Assembly (NCBI GenBank): GCA_024280945.1
Contig: JAMXLO010000146.1
Coordinates: forward strand, 105,103-169,102
Source: Acetobacteraceae bacterium
GTDB taxonomy: Bacteria > Pseudomonadota > Alphaproteobacteria > Acetobacterales > Acetobacteraceae
Direction of reading: 5' to 3'
DNA length: 64,000 nt
Both the position numbers and the translations under genes were made by a program. The notes under the pieces are model-generated. The model did no database searches, was not told where the DNA came from, and worked only from the letters and a program-made list of their open reading frames with translations. Below are positions 51,781-59,818 of the stretch, in pieces; position 1 is the stretch's first letter, and every line of letters starts with the position of its first letter.

Positions 51781-52522
51781 CCGAAGCCTCCATAATCCAC
51801 TCGCCAGGCCGGCCGCCCCGGGCATGCGTCAGCGCCACGTGCCAGCGCGGCAGACCAGGGTCCTTGCCATCCCTCATGCTAGGCATCGGCGTGAGGTGCC
51901 ATCGGGTAACAGCGACGCTGGTCTCCCGATCCAATGTCTTGCGGCCATGCGGCCAGCGTCGCAGCACAAAGCCGGTCGAGCCGTAGCGCAGGCAGGCAAG
52001 CTGGAGCCGGCGAGAGGCGGTGCGGCCAAACTGCCCCACCTCCCCCACCACCGCGGCAGTGGCACCCTCGCGCAGCGCCACCTCCATGGCGGCAAGCGTT
52101 GCGACGTCCTTGCCCGGGCGAACCAGCATCAACCGATTGGGATCGAGCCCATAGGACAGCAGGCCCGGCGGATGCAGATCCTCTGCAGGGGCAACCCAGA
52201 ACACTGGCTTGTCCGGTTCGATACGGGCCAGCAAAGCCGTGACGAAGGCGGCCGGCAGTGCACCGGTCTCCGCGTCAATCCCGGCCGCACCGATCTCGTG
52301 CAACTGGCCGAGCGCCAGTCCGCCACCCAAGCAGCGGTCGATGCAAGGATCATCGAACGGCAACAGCCGGCTCCGCGGCTTCTCCACTCCCCGCAGCAGA
52401 GCAACCAGATGCGCCGGCAAGGCTTTGGGCCGGCTGAACCTGGCCAGACGGATGGATGGCCCCACTGAAAGCTGGTGGGATTCGTCGGTGGAGGGTTCGA
52501 CGAGGTAAACTGGCACTCGCAT
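51698..52522 (-). CDS. imuA: ImuA, RecA/SulA-like mutagenesis protein
   Basis: 274 residues, with the RecA-like core blocks LPFDDPCIDRCLGGGLALGQLHEI and FWVAPAEDLHPPGLLSYGLDPNRLMLVRP. First gene of the SOS cassette. A LexA box lies 7-21 bases upstream of the start. It overlaps imuB extensively, so translation is probably coupled. Confidence 0.92.
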   Translation of the reverse strand: MRVPVYLVEPSTDESHQLSVGPSIRLARFSRPKALPAHLVALLRGVEKPRSRLLPFDDPCIDRCLGGGLALGQLHEIGAAGIDAETGALPAAFVTALLARIEPDKPVFWVAPAEDLHPPGLLSYGLDPNRLMLVRPGKDVATLAAMEVALREGATAAVVGEVGQFGRTASRRLQLACLRYGSTGFVLRRWPHGRKTLDRETSVAVTRWHLTPMPSMRDGKDPGLPRWHVALTHARGGRPGEWIMEASDDSTHPLRVVAALADHAAQPQRLHLAG

Positions 52523-52528
52523 GGCGAT

Positions 52529-52543
52529 GTTCTTTATTTGTTC
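52529..52543 (-). promoter_or_regulatory. LexA (SOS) box upstream of imuA
   Basis: GTTC-TTTATTT-GTTC is an exact match to the alphaproteobacterial LexA site GTTC-N7-GTTC (a direct repeat that also reads as GAAC-N7-GAAC in the other direction). It lies 7-21 bases from the imuA start codon, where LexA would block transcription or translation initiation. It should drive the imuA-imuB-dnaE2 run. Confidence 0.88.
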
Positions 52544-52572
52544 TCAGCCAGCGCCCAGAGTCAACGACTCGA

Positions 52573-53334
52573 TTAGCTGCTCCGATTCGCCAGCCCCGCC
52601 CGCACCAGAAACTCTCGAGCGGGCGGCACAACCGCCTCCCCTTGTTCGGCCAGAAAAGCCGGCAATTCTGCCTCTGGCATCACTCGCATCTGCTCATATT
52701 CCAGGTTCCCCGCACGCCAGTGCGCCGCCAGCACCTCTGCTCCCCGCAGGCTTGTGTTCAGCCCAAGGCCAAAATCCGAGACGTGACTCCCCGGATGCTC
52801 GACGATGCACAGAGGCCGCGGCTTACCCACCGCCTCGGACAGCAACCCCAATTCTTCTCGCAGTTCAGCCAGCAACTGCCGCCGCACATCGACGGTGCCA
52901 TCCGCATCCACTGCCCGGCCATCGACACTTCCGGCGGGCGGCAGTTGCCACATCCCGGCCTGATACACCGCCGCCCGGTGCCGTCGTCCGACCACCACCC
53001 CATCAGCGCAGCGCAGCACCCCGCAGACCGCGAAGGACCGGACCCCCAGTTCGGCGAACAGCTCCGGCCGCTCGATCTGTGCCACAAGGCGACGGTATTC
53101 GGTGAGGTGGCCGGTGACCCGTCGCGGCGAGATCACATCGGCGCTGAACACCTGGCCGTTGAACATCCGCCCGGCTCCGCCGGCAGAGACCCGTTCGCGA
53201 GCCAACCGCCACAGACGTTCCACCTCCTGATCCAGCGCAGGAGACAAATCCGGCATCGCGCACTCGACCCGCACCACGATGTCCGGCGCGACCTCGTGCA
53301 CCACGTATCCGTCCACCGCCTTCCCTTCCCGCAC
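52573..53334 (-). CDS. NUDIX-domain hydrolase family protein
   Basis: 253 residues from GTG 53334 (or GTG 53316 after GGGAAGG). The C-terminal half has the fold's glycine-rich GMWQLPPAGSVDG and a Nudix box-like RQLLAELREELGL. The N-terminal 90 residues are an extension without recognised domain. The substrate is unknown; it is convergent-free but immediately upstream of imuA on the same strand. Confidence 0.75.
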   Translation of the reverse strand: MREGKAVDGYVVHEVAPDIVVRVECAMPDLSPALDQEVERLWRLARERVSAGGAGRMFNGQVFSADVISPRRVTGHLTEYRRLVAQIERPELFAELGVRSFAVCGVLRCADGVVVGRRHRAAVYQAGMWQLPPAGSVDGRAVDADGTVDVRRQLLAELREELGLLSEAVGKPRPLCIVEHPGSHVSDFGLGLNTSLRGAEVLAAHWRAGNLEYEQMRVMPEAELPAFLAEQGEAVVPPAREFLVRAGLANRSS

Positions 53335-53377
53335 CGACGCTCCAATAGTAGAGCCGGATCAGTCGAAGGAAGCACCG

Positions 53378-53875
53378 ATGAGCCAGCACGAGCATCACCA
53401 CGAAGCACCAGCTCCCGGCACGGTGGACTGGCGGCACAACGGCGTGCGGGTGATCAAGGGCAACCAGCTCGACCCGAATACAGCGCAGACCCCTGGCATG
53501 AACCGCGCCGCCGCGATCAACGCCGCGCGCGTCGGCGCACAGAAGATCTGGGCCGGCACGGTCAGCATCTATCCCAATGCGAAGACCGGAGCGCACCATC
53601 ACGGTGCATTGGAAAGCGTGATCTACGTGGTGCGGGGCAAGGCCCGTATGCGCTGGGGCGAGCACCTAGAATTTGTCGCGGAGGCCGATGCAGGCGACTT
53701 CATCTTCGTGCCGCCCTACGTGCCGCACCAGGAGATCAATGCCAGCTCAGACGAAACGCTGGAATGCGTGCTGGTGCGCAGCGACAACGAGGCGGTGGTG
53801 GTCAATCTCGATATCGAGCCGGTGGAAAAACCGGAGGCGGTGTATTGGGTCGACCCGATCCACAAGCATCCCTGA
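53378..53875 (+). CDS. Cupin-domain protein
   Basis: 165 residues from the ATG at 53378, with GAAGGA upstream. The two cupin motifs are seen: AHHHGALESVIYVVRGKARMRWG (metal-binding His residues) and DFIFVPPYVPHQEIN. A His-rich N-terminus (HEHHHE) is unusual. Enzymatic function unknown; it could be an isomerase, dioxygenase or sensor. Confidence 0.8.
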   Translation: MSQHEHHHEAPAPGTVDWRHNGVRVIKGNQLDPNTAQTPGMNRAAAINAARVGAQKIWAGTVSIYPNAKTGAHHHGALESVIYVVRGKARMRWGEHLEFVAEADAGDFIFVPPYVPHQEINASSDETLECVLVRSDNEAVVVNLDIEPVEKPEAVYWVDPIHKHP

Positions 53876-53878
53876 ACG

Positions 53879-54838
53879 CTAAAGCAGCTTGGCCAATGCG
53901 GTCAGGCGGTGACCGTAGGTGTGTTCTGCCAGGACCCGCCGCCTCCCCGCCTCACCCACCGCTGCCGCACGTTCGGGTTCGCGCTGCAGCCTGACATAGA
54001 GATCGTTCAGCTCGTCGGCATCACGATAGACCAGTATTTCGCGCCCGGGCTCGAAGCACAGTGGCAGATCCTGCTGATCGTCAGCGACCACAGGCGTGCC
54101 AGCGAGATAGGGGTCGAAGTGGCGCTGGTTGAGCCCAACCATGACGTTGCGTTCGTTACGCACGTTCAGCACTGCAAGATGTGTGCGATAGACCGCCGCC
54201 AGTTCTTCCAGCCCGATGCGGCGTGCATGGACCTGATGGCAGCCGCTTGGCAGGCGCACCCAACCTCGCCCGTACAACTGTAATGGCGTTCGGATCTGGC
54301 TGACCAACGCCAGTCGATATTCCGTCGGGTTGGCCACGAACACCATGTCGGATCGCCTGAACATTGCCTCATTCGCTGGCGCACGCAGGCGCGCGTTCGC
54401 GGCATGCGGCAGGAATTCCGCCCGACAGGCAAAGCCCAGCTTCCTGTGCAGTGCCAGCAGTCCCGTGTCGGTGTAGGCCACGGCGTCGAACAAGGCGGCC
54501 ATTCGTCGGTGTTCGGAGCAGAATCGGTCGCCGACCCAGCCCAGCATTGGCGGCCGGTTCGGGAGAGAAGCGAGGCAATCCAGAATCGGCGGCGGTGTGT
54601 GATAGGCGGTGACGATCAGGATCAGGTCTGGCGCGAACCGGGCAATGGCGCGGCCGAGCTGCACACCGCGTGGCACGCCAGCCCAGCCTGCCAGCAGAAT
54701 CCGTTCGATCGAGCGGTGCAGCCCGGGATTGCGCGTGCTGCCAAATCGCACCTCGTGGCCGGCCGCCTCGAAGCCAGCCACCGTATCCTCGGCCCAGTGC
54801 GTGACACTGCCACGCTTGCCGACAACGAACACCTTCAC
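53879..54838 (-). CDS. CgeB-like glycosyltransferase family protein
   Basis: 319 residues from GTG 54838. The pattern MKVFVVGKRGSVTHWAEDTVAGFEAAGH and, later, NVMVGLNQRHFDPYLAGTPVVADD followed by the FEPGREILVYRDADEL block is characteristic of CgeB-like proteins with a GT-B-type C-terminal domain. These modify spores or surface glycans in known cases; the acceptor here is unknown. Confidence 0.78.
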   Translation of the reverse strand: MKVFVVGKRGSVTHWAEDTVAGFEAAGHEVRFGSTRNPGLHRSIERILLAGWAGVPRGVQLGRAIARFAPDLILIVTAYHTPPPILDCLASLPNRPPMLGWVGDRFCSEHRRMAALFDAVAYTDTGLLALHRKLGFACRAEFLPHAANARLRAPANEAMFRRSDMVFVANPTEYRLALVSQIRTPLQLYGRGWVRLPSGCHQVHARRIGLEELAAVYRTHLAVLNVRNERNVMVGLNQRHFDPYLAGTPVVADDQQDLPLCFEPGREILVYRDADELNDLYVRLQREPERAAAVGEAGRRRVLAEHTYGHRLTALAKLL

Positions 54839-54882
54839 CGCATGTCCCAGTCAGGATCTGCTCTCGAAGATATCCGCAGTTG

Positions 54883-55335
54883 CTAGGCTGAGACGACTGG
54901 CCGCTTGTTCAGTTGCGTCACGATCAGCTCGATCCCCTGGGCATGCCAGCGCTGAACCGCCTTGTGATCGGCGCCGATCGCGCCGGCGATGCGGCGCCAG
55001 GGAAACAGGTGACGCCCGGTGATCGGGTGCACCAGGCTTCGGGCACCGACGATGCGGCGCAGCACATAGCGATCCCCAGGAATCAGCGAAATCCAGCCCA
55101 TCGCCTCGTCCATCTGGGTGATCCGCGCGGGCGACGGAACCGGTGGACGGATGTGGTTCGTGCTCCAGCCGTAACTCTCGATCGCCGTGCGCACGATCTC
55201 GAGCGACGAGGTCCGCAGTCTGGTGGACCAGCCTGAACCTGGCAGCGCGAGCAACGCCGCGCCGGCCTCTTCCAGACGATGGATCACCGCACGCGCATCA
55301 ATCGCGTGAGTGTCCTCGGCAAGCGCCAGACTCAT
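54883..55335 (-). CDS. DUF6362-family (phage-associated) protein
   Basis: 150 residues from the ATG at 55335 with GAAGGAG six bases upstream. The pattern RLEEAGAALLALP, ESYGW, RPPVPSPARITQMDEAMGWI and a C-terminal HTH-like VQRWHAQGIELI matches the DUF6362 family, common in phages and prophages. It follows the small HTH gene on the same strand by 11 bases, probably in one operon. Confidence 0.72.
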   Translation of the reverse strand: MSLALAEDTHAIDARAVIHRLEEAGAALLALPGSGWSTRLRTSSLEIVRTAIESYGWSTNHIRPPVPSPARITQMDEAMGWISLIPGDRYVLRRIVGARSLVHPITGRHLFPWRRIAGAIGADHKAVQRWHAQGIELIVTQLNKRPVVSA

Positions 55336-55346
55336 AATCGGCTCCT

Positions 55347-55634
55347 TCAGCGGAGAAACACCGGCAGCGGATAGGGTGTACCTTCCAGCACGGTACCGGC
55401 TGTAAGCACCCCCCAACTCCTGGGATGCCCGGGTGGCAGCGGATCACGCGAAGGATCTTCGGGCGGGGCGCATCGGCGAGGCGGTCGGAGCGCTCCGATA
55501 CGTCGGCCGCGATCGATGACCGTCCAACGTGCCATGCCAAGTATGGCGGCAATGCTTTCCCAGGACGCACCTTCCGTCCGCAGGCGCCTGATCTGACTGT
55601 CCTGCGCCTCAGTCCAGACAAGCCTTCTTGGCAT
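55347..55634 (-). CDS. Small HTH (Myb/GcrA-like) phage-type regulator
   Basis: 95 residues. The N-terminal half (VWTEAQDSQIRRLRTEGASWESIAAILGMARWTVIDRGRRIG) is a compact helix-turn-helix of the SANT/GcrA kind; the rest is Pro-rich. TTGACA-N17-TAACTT promoter upstream, GGAGG ribosome site. Divergent from the XRE gene. Could be a DNA-packaging or transcription factor. Confidence 0.7.
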   Translation of the reverse strand: MPRRLVWTEAQDSQIRRLRTEGASWESIAAILGMARWTVIDRGRRIGALRPPRRCAPPEDPSRDPLPPGHPRSWGVLTAGTVLEGTPYPLPVFLR

Positions 55635-55663
55635 GCCGCCTCCAACAGGATCGGGACAGCGCC

Positions 55664-55692
55664 AAGTTAGCCAGGGCGGCCTTCTATGTCAA
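55664..55692 (-). promoter_or_regulatory. Sigma-70-like promoter of the HTH-DUF6362 pair
   Basis: On the minus strand, TTGACA (55692-55687), a 17-base spacer and TAACTT (55669-55664). The expected start is near 55657, about 23 bases from the start codon, with GGAGG upstream of ATG. The divergent XRE gene reads outward from the other side. Confidence 0.6.
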
Positions 55693-55709
55693 TAAAAATA
55701 ACAGATGCG

Positions 55710-55719
55710 TTGTTAGCAA
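55710..55719. promoter_or_regulatory. Candidate XRE operator
   Basis: TTGTTAGCAA is an imperfect palindrome in the region between the divergent promoters. GTTAGC recurs at 55666-55671 within the -10 of the HTH promoter. The spacing of about 46 bases would suit a repressor acting on both genes. Speculative. Confidence 0.3.
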
Positions 55720-55740
55720 ATCTGACCTATGATGCCAGGC

Positions 55741-56085
55741 ATGACGAGTCCGCAGGACATTGGCGCCCGCATCCGCAGCGTGCGCGAGGAGCAGGGTTGG
55801 ACGCAGGACCAACTCGCCGAAGCCGTAGGCGTTTCGCGCAGCGCGGTGGCGCAATGGGAAACCGGTCGTGCGGGCCAGGTGACCGGCAACCTGACGCGCA
55901 TTGCCGCAGTCTTGGGGACCGGCGTGGAATTCCTGATGTATGGGCGGGATTCACGGGCCGGCAATCAGGCCTTCAAAGGCGATGAGCTGGCGATGCTGCG
56001 TTTGTATCGCGAGTGCGTGCCAGACGACCGGCAGCTTCTGTTGCGGATGGCGCGGCGGCTGGTCAAGGCCGCATCGAAAGGTTGA
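55741..56085 (+). CDS. XRE-family repressor-like regulator
   Basis: 114 residues from the ATG at 55741 (MTSPQDIGARIRSVREEQGW). A HTH_3 domain (about 6-62; WTQDQLAEAVGVSRSAVAQWE) is followed by a short helical tail (LLRMARRLVKAASKG). A TATGAT box at 55728-55733 would place a transcript start at about 55740, so the mRNA may be leaderless, as with lambda cI. It is divergent from the HTH-DUF6362 pair. Confidence 0.78.
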   Translation: MTSPQDIGARIRSVREEQGWTQDQLAEAVGVSRSAVAQWETGRAGQVTGNLTRIAAVLGTGVEFLMYGRDSRAGNQAFKGDELAMLRLYRECVPDDRQLLLRMARRLVKAASKG

Positions 56086-56091
56086 TCGCGT

Positions 56092-57045
56092 TCAGCCGCG
56101 GCGCGCCGCGGCCACCATCGAGGCAATCGCACAGGACGCCTGCCGAGCCGTGAGCGAGTCGGCGCGGCTTGTCAGGATGATCGGAACCCGCGCACCAAGC
56201 ACGATCCCCGCTGTGTCTGCACCAGCCAGAAACGACAGGCTCTTGGCCAGCATATTGCCCGCCTCGAGGTCGGGAACCACCAGCAGATTTGCCCGTCCGG
56301 CAACCGGCGACACAATGTGCTTGATCTCGGCCGCCTCAGGACTGATCGCGTTGTCGAGTGCCAGCGGGCCATCGAGAAAAGCGCCGGTGATCTGACCGCG
56401 GTCCGCCATCTTGCACAGCGCCGCTGCTTCAATGGTGGACTGAACCTTCGGGTTCACTGTCTCCATGGCTGACAGGATCGCGACGCGGACTTCCGGAAAG
56501 CCGACGGCATGGGCGAGGTCGATCGCGTTCTGAACAATATGCACCTTATCGTCCAGCGTCGGCGCGATGTTGACCGCGGCATCGGTGATGATCAGTGGAT
56601 CGAGATGGCCCGGGACATCCATCACGAAGCAATGGCTGATGCGCCGCTCCGTACGAATGCCGGTGTCACGGGCGACCACGGCGCCCATGAGTTCGTCGGT
56701 ATGCAGGCTGCCCTTCATCAGGGCCTCTACCTTGCCCTGCCGCACCAGTTCCACCGCCTTTGCCGCGGAATCGTGACTGTGTGCCGATTCCACAATCGGC
56801 AGCCCGGCAACGTCGATGCCGTGACGCGTTGCCAACTCATGAATACGCGCCGGCGGCCCCACCAGCATGGGGTCGATCAGTCCGAGCTTATGGGCTTCCA
56901 GCGCTCCGCCCAGTGACACCGCGTCGCACGGGTGCGCCACCGCCGTCTGGACAGGTGGCAATCTTCGTGCAGCGTCGATCAGGCGCAGGTATTTGTCGTG
57001 CGGGCGCGGTCGGATATGCGCGTGACGGCACTCTTGATCGCTCAT
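56092..57045 (-). CDS. Phosphate acetyl/butyryltransferase family protein
   Basis: 317 residues. The Pta/Ptb type segments include VKALMKGSLHTDELMGAV-like motif (VEALMKGSLHTDELMGAVV), FVMDVPGHLDPLIITDAAVNIAPTLDDKV and, at the end, NLLVVPDLEAGNMLAKSLSFLAGADTAGIVLGARVPIILTSRADS. It converts acyl-CoA and phosphate into acyl phosphate. No acetate kinase lies nearby. An FNR/FixK-type site is 37-50 bases upstream of its start. The exact chain length is unknown. Confidence 0.85.
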   Translation of the reverse strand: MSDQECRHAHIRPRPHDKYLRLIDAARRLPPVQTAVAHPCDAVSLGGALEAHKLGLIDPMLVGPPARIHELATRHGIDVAGLPIVESAHSHDSAAKAVELVRQGKVEALMKGSLHTDELMGAVVARDTGIRTERRISHCFVMDVPGHLDPLIITDAAVNIAPTLDDKVHIVQNAIDLAHAVGFPEVRVAILSAMETVNPKVQSTIEAAALCKMADRGQITGAFLDGPLALDNAISPEAAEIKHIVSPVAGRANLLVVPDLEAGNMLAKSLSFLAGADTAGIVLGARVPIILTSRADSLTARQASCAIASMVAAARRG

Positions 57046-57081
57046 GCTGCATGAAGTTGCCGCAATCTCGCGTCATCCGCA

Positions 57082-57095
57082 TTGACCTGGATCAA
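57082..57095. promoter_or_regulatory. FNR/FixK-type box
   Basis: TTGAC-CTGG-ATCAA fits the FNR/FixK site TTGAY-N4-RTCAA. It lies between the divergent phosphotransacylase-like gene (start 57045) and the glycine-zipper gene (start 57179). A TAGAAT -10 at 57138-57143 predicts a plus-strand start near 57150; the box would be centred at about -61.5 relative to it. Confidence 0.7.
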
Positions 57096-57137
57096 GTGAA
57101 GCCGGCTACGAGATCACGCAAGCTTAAGGCGATGGTG

Positions 57138-57143
57138 TAGAAT
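57138..57143 (+). promoter_or_regulatory. -10 box of the glycine-zipper gene
   Basis: TAGAAT is close to TATAAT and lies 35 bases before the start codon. No good -35 sits at the right distance, in keeping with an activated promoter depending on the upstream FNR-type box. Confidence 0.45.
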
Positions 57144-57178
57144 TTCCGGCACTGTGCGGATCGACTGAGGATTGATCG

Positions 57179-57844
57179 ATGTCACGCATTACCAGTCCGA
57201 TGCTTTGCATGGGTCTATTGGCTCTCGGCGCCTGCGCCGTTCCGCCGCCGGCGGGTCCGTCCGTGATGGCCCTGCCCGGACAGGGAAAGACCTTTGCGGC
57301 CTTTCAGGAGGATGACATCGTCTGCCGCCAATACGCTGCCCAGCAAACGGGCGGCGTGTCGCCGGGTATGGCGGCCACCAACAGCGCCGTCGGCAGTGCC
57401 GCCGTTGGCACCGCGCTCGGTGCGGCCGCAGGAGCAGCGATTGGCGCCGCCAGCGGCGCGGCGGGACCGGGTGCCGCGATCGGAGCCGGGGCAGGCCTTC
57501 TGACAGGAAGCCTGGTTGGCGCAAACAATGCCGCTGCCGCCTATGGCGGAACACAGCAGTATTATGACGTGAGCTATACGCAGTGCATGACGGCACGCGG
57601 CGACACGGTGCAATTCCCGCCGGCTGCCTATGCCGGCTATGCCTATCCTGCGTTCCCTTATCCCGCTTACCCCTATCCATACCCGCTCTATCCCTACGGC
57701 TACTACGGAGGCTTTGTGGCCCCGTCAGTCGCGATTGGCTTCGGCAGCGGGTGGGGTGGCTGGGGATGGCGCGGCCGGGGCTGGGGATGGCATGGAGGCG
57801 GCTGGAGCGGTGGCGGTTGGCACGGCGGTGGCTGGCGCCACTGA
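57179..57844 (+). CDS. Glycine-zipper outer-membrane lipoprotein-like protein
   Basis: 221 residues. A signal peptide with a lipobox LGAC (Cys at about 19) is followed by a glycine-zipper (about 62-112; GTALGAAAGAAIGAASGAAG), and a long Tyr/Pro/Gly/Trp-rich C-terminus (YPAYPYPYPLYPYGYYGG, GGWHGGGW). The zipper can insert in the outer membrane. Role unknown; possibly envelope-stress related. Confidence 0.78.
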   Translation: MSRITSPMLCMGLLALGACAVPPPAGPSVMALPGQGKTFAAFQEDDIVCRQYAAQQTGGVSPGMAATNSAVGSAAVGTALGAAAGAAIGAASGAAGPGAAIGAGAGLLTGSLVGANNAAAAYGGTQQYYDVSYTQCMTARGDTVQFPPAAYAGYAYPAFPYPAYPYPYPLYPYGYYGGFVAPSVAIGFGSGWGGWGWRGRGWGWHGGGWSGGGWHGGGWRH

Positions 57845-57850
57845 TCGCAA

Positions 57851-58339
57851 TCAGGGCTTCGTCCCTGGCATGCCATTGCCGTGCATCGGCATATGCATCG
57901 GCATCGCTGCGCCGGCTCCTTGCACCGCAACCTGCACGGTCACCTGGCCGGCATTGGCGAAAGTCAAAGTGACTGGAAACGTGTCGCCCTGGTTCAACGG
58001 CCGCTTCAGGTCCATCAGCATGATGTGGTAGCCGCCGGGGGCCAGCACGACCGGCTTGCCTTGGTCCAACTCGAGCGACGGCACCGGACGCATTTTCGAT
58101 ACGCCGGCTTCGCTGAACGATTCATGCAGTTGGGCCCTCTGAGCCACAGGCGAGGACACGCCCGTCAGCCTGTCCGCTGCACCATGGTCGACGATCGTGA
58201 GATACACCACGCCGGTGCGACCCTGTATCGCAGCACGCGACCAGGCATTCTCGATCTGGATGCCGTCGCCTTGCGCCAGAGCAATCGCCGGAGCAAGCAC
58301 CAGCGCACTCAACAGCAAGCCAGTGAGACGAAGCTTCAT
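57851..58339 (-). CDS. Periplasmic copper chaperone PCu(A)C
   Basis: 162 residues from the ATG at 58339 (MKLRLTGLLLSALVLAPAIALAQ, a signal peptide). The PCu(A)C copper motif H-x10-M-x21-H-x-M is exact: H in LHESF, M in KMRPVPS, then HIM. The Met/His-rich tail (MPMHMPMHGNGM) offers further Cu(I) sites. It lies 12 bases after sco1 on the same strand. The two proteins deliver copper to cytochrome oxidase CuA. Confidence 0.92.
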   Translation of the reverse strand: MKLRLTGLLLSALVLAPAIALAQGDGIQIENAWSRAAIQGRTGVVYLTIVDHGAADRLTGVSSPVAQRAQLHESFSEAGVSKMRPVPSLELDQGKPVVLAPGGYHIMLMDLKRPLNQGDTFPVTLTFANAGQVTVQVAVQGAGAAMPMHMPMHGNGMPGTKP

Positions 58340-58351
58340 CAACTGCACTCT

Positions 58352-58972
58352 TCAGGACATCAAGCGGCCGATATCGGCCGCCATCTCTGTGCCGTTTTGG
58401 TCCGGTCTGATCGGTGCCACGAATTTTCCGTCCGGACCCATCAGATACAGGACCGAGCTATGATCCATGCTGTAATCGTTTGGCCCGGGTCCGGTCCTGC
58501 GCTCCGCATAGTACACGCGGTACTCCTTGGCGACTGCAGCAACCTGTTCGGGAGTACCGGTCAGCCCGATCAGCCGAGGTCCAAAGGCAGCGGCATATTG
58601 TTTCACCACCTCTGGCGTATCGCGCTTCGGGTCCACCGAAATGAATATCGGCTGCAGCCGGTCCGCCCTGGCCCCTAGTTTGTCCATCGCATCGGCGACC
58701 TCGTTGAGCGTGGTGGGGCAAACATCGGGACAGAACGTGTAACCGAAATACACCAGCATATATTTCCCGCGGAAATCTCGATCGGTGACCTGCTGACCAT
58801 TGCCGTTTTGCAGCGTGAAGGGTCCGCCGACCAGCGACGCGGTGCCGCCTTGCGTCAGCCAGACGAACGTACCGGCCCCAAGGATCAATAACGCGACGAC
58901 AAGTCCGATGCTGCCGTAGATCAGCGCGTGTCGCCGAGAGGCCTGCGAGGGAGGGTGGGTCGATGCACTCAT
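58352..58972 (-). CDS. SCO1/SenC copper chaperone
   Basis: 206 residues. An N-terminal membrane anchor (ALIYGSIGLVVALLILGAGTFVWL) leads to a thioredoxin-like domain with the CPDVC metal site (C81, C85) and His171 in DHSSVLYL. It inserts copper into the CuA centre of aa3-type oxidases. Operon partner of the PCu(A)C gene. Confidence 0.92.
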   Translation of the reverse strand: MSASTHPPSQASRRHALIYGSIGLVVALLILGAGTFVWLTQGGTASLVGGPFTLQNGNGQQVTDRDFRGKYMLVYFGYTFCPDVCPTTLNEVADAMDKLGARADRLQPIFISVDPKRDTPEVVKQYAAAFGPRLIGLTGTPEQVAAVAKEYRVYYAERRTGPGPNDYSMDHSSVLYLMGPDGKFVAPIRPDQNGTEMAADIGRLMS

Positions 58973-59014
58973 GCTGGCCCGGACCCTAATCCGAGAACCA
59001 TGGGATGCAAGGGG

Positions 59015-59818
59015 CTAGGGTTTGAAGCAGATTTCCACACCGCCGGCAGCAGCTGCATCAACGAGGACCGCAGCGCCATCGTTGTGCGCAGCAATGTTCC
59101 GTTCGCTCACCAGGCGCCCGATCATGGCATTGCTGTCGGACGTTCGCAGAGTCAGTCGGGCGATGCGCGGAACGATGCCACCGCCCTGCCCTTGCATCAA
59201 CCTGACGCAACCAGCCGGAAGCTCGAGCGCGAGCCCACCCTGGGGATCCGGAACCACGACACAGCCCACGAGCCGCGATAGGCGCGCGGCCGCATCGGCC
59301 GGCTCTGCGGCCATGATCCAGGTTTCCTCAAGTACGGTCGCGTTGTTGGGATGCTGCATATACGGTTCCTGCCACAACACATCCGGCGTGAGATGCCGCA
59401 CGAGGTTGACGCGGCCTTCAGGCTGTTCCGGTGTCTGGATCAGCACGAACTCCGCCTTCGGGCCGTCTGGATCCGCGTTGTCGAACGGTCGAGCAAACCG
59501 GCTGACGGTTGCCTGCGCGATGCCCGCCCGGCGCAGCCGTTCCATCGCACTCTGTTCGTCCACAATGGCAAATGCCAGAACATGTACGCCTGCGTAGCGC
59601 GCCAGGAAGCGCTCCAGCGTGGCACTGCGCGCGTTGGGGTCGACGACAGCGAGCAGCTCGATATACGAGCCTCGCAGCATGACACAGCGATTGCCGATCC
59701 GACCGTCAGCATAGCGGGCACGCGGGGTCAGGATGAAGCCCAGCCTCTCGTAAGCCGCCGCCAGAGCCACAAGGTCATTCGCCACCACGCCGACATGGTC
59801 CAGCCTGGGGGGCGTCAT
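59015..59818 (-). CDS. VOC/glyoxalase-like domain protein
   Basis: 267 residues with two glyoxalase-like halves. The first begins LDHVGVVANDLVALAAAYERLGF, the VOC signature; the second is less conserved. The start ATG overlaps the GST stop as ATGA. The family covers lyases, dioxygenases and resistance proteins, so the substrate cannot be named. Confidence 0.8.
   Translation of the reverse strand: MTPPRLDHVGVVANDLVALAAAYERLGFILTPRARYADGRIGNRCVMLRGSYIELLAVVDPNARSATLERFLARYAGVHVLAFAIVDEQSAMERLRRAGIAQATVSRFARPFDNADPDGPKAEFVLIQTPEQPEGRVNLVRHLTPDVLWQEPYMQHPNNATVLEETWIMAAEPADAAARLSRLVGCVVVPDPQGGLALELPAGCVRLMQGQGGGIVPRIARLTLRTSDSNAMIGRLVSERNIAAHNDGAAVLVDAAAAGGVEICFKP

Noticed and set aside
50272..51795. 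Long plus-strand open frame of about 507 codons opposite imuB
   Set aside because: Arginine/proline/histidine-rich translation without any domain, lying wholly antisense to imuB, which has clear family motifs; a GC-rich shadow frame.
52456..53994. Long plus-strand open frame of about 512 codons across imuA, the Nudix and cupin genes
   Set aside because: It overlaps three recognisable genes on both strands, and its translation is low complexity.
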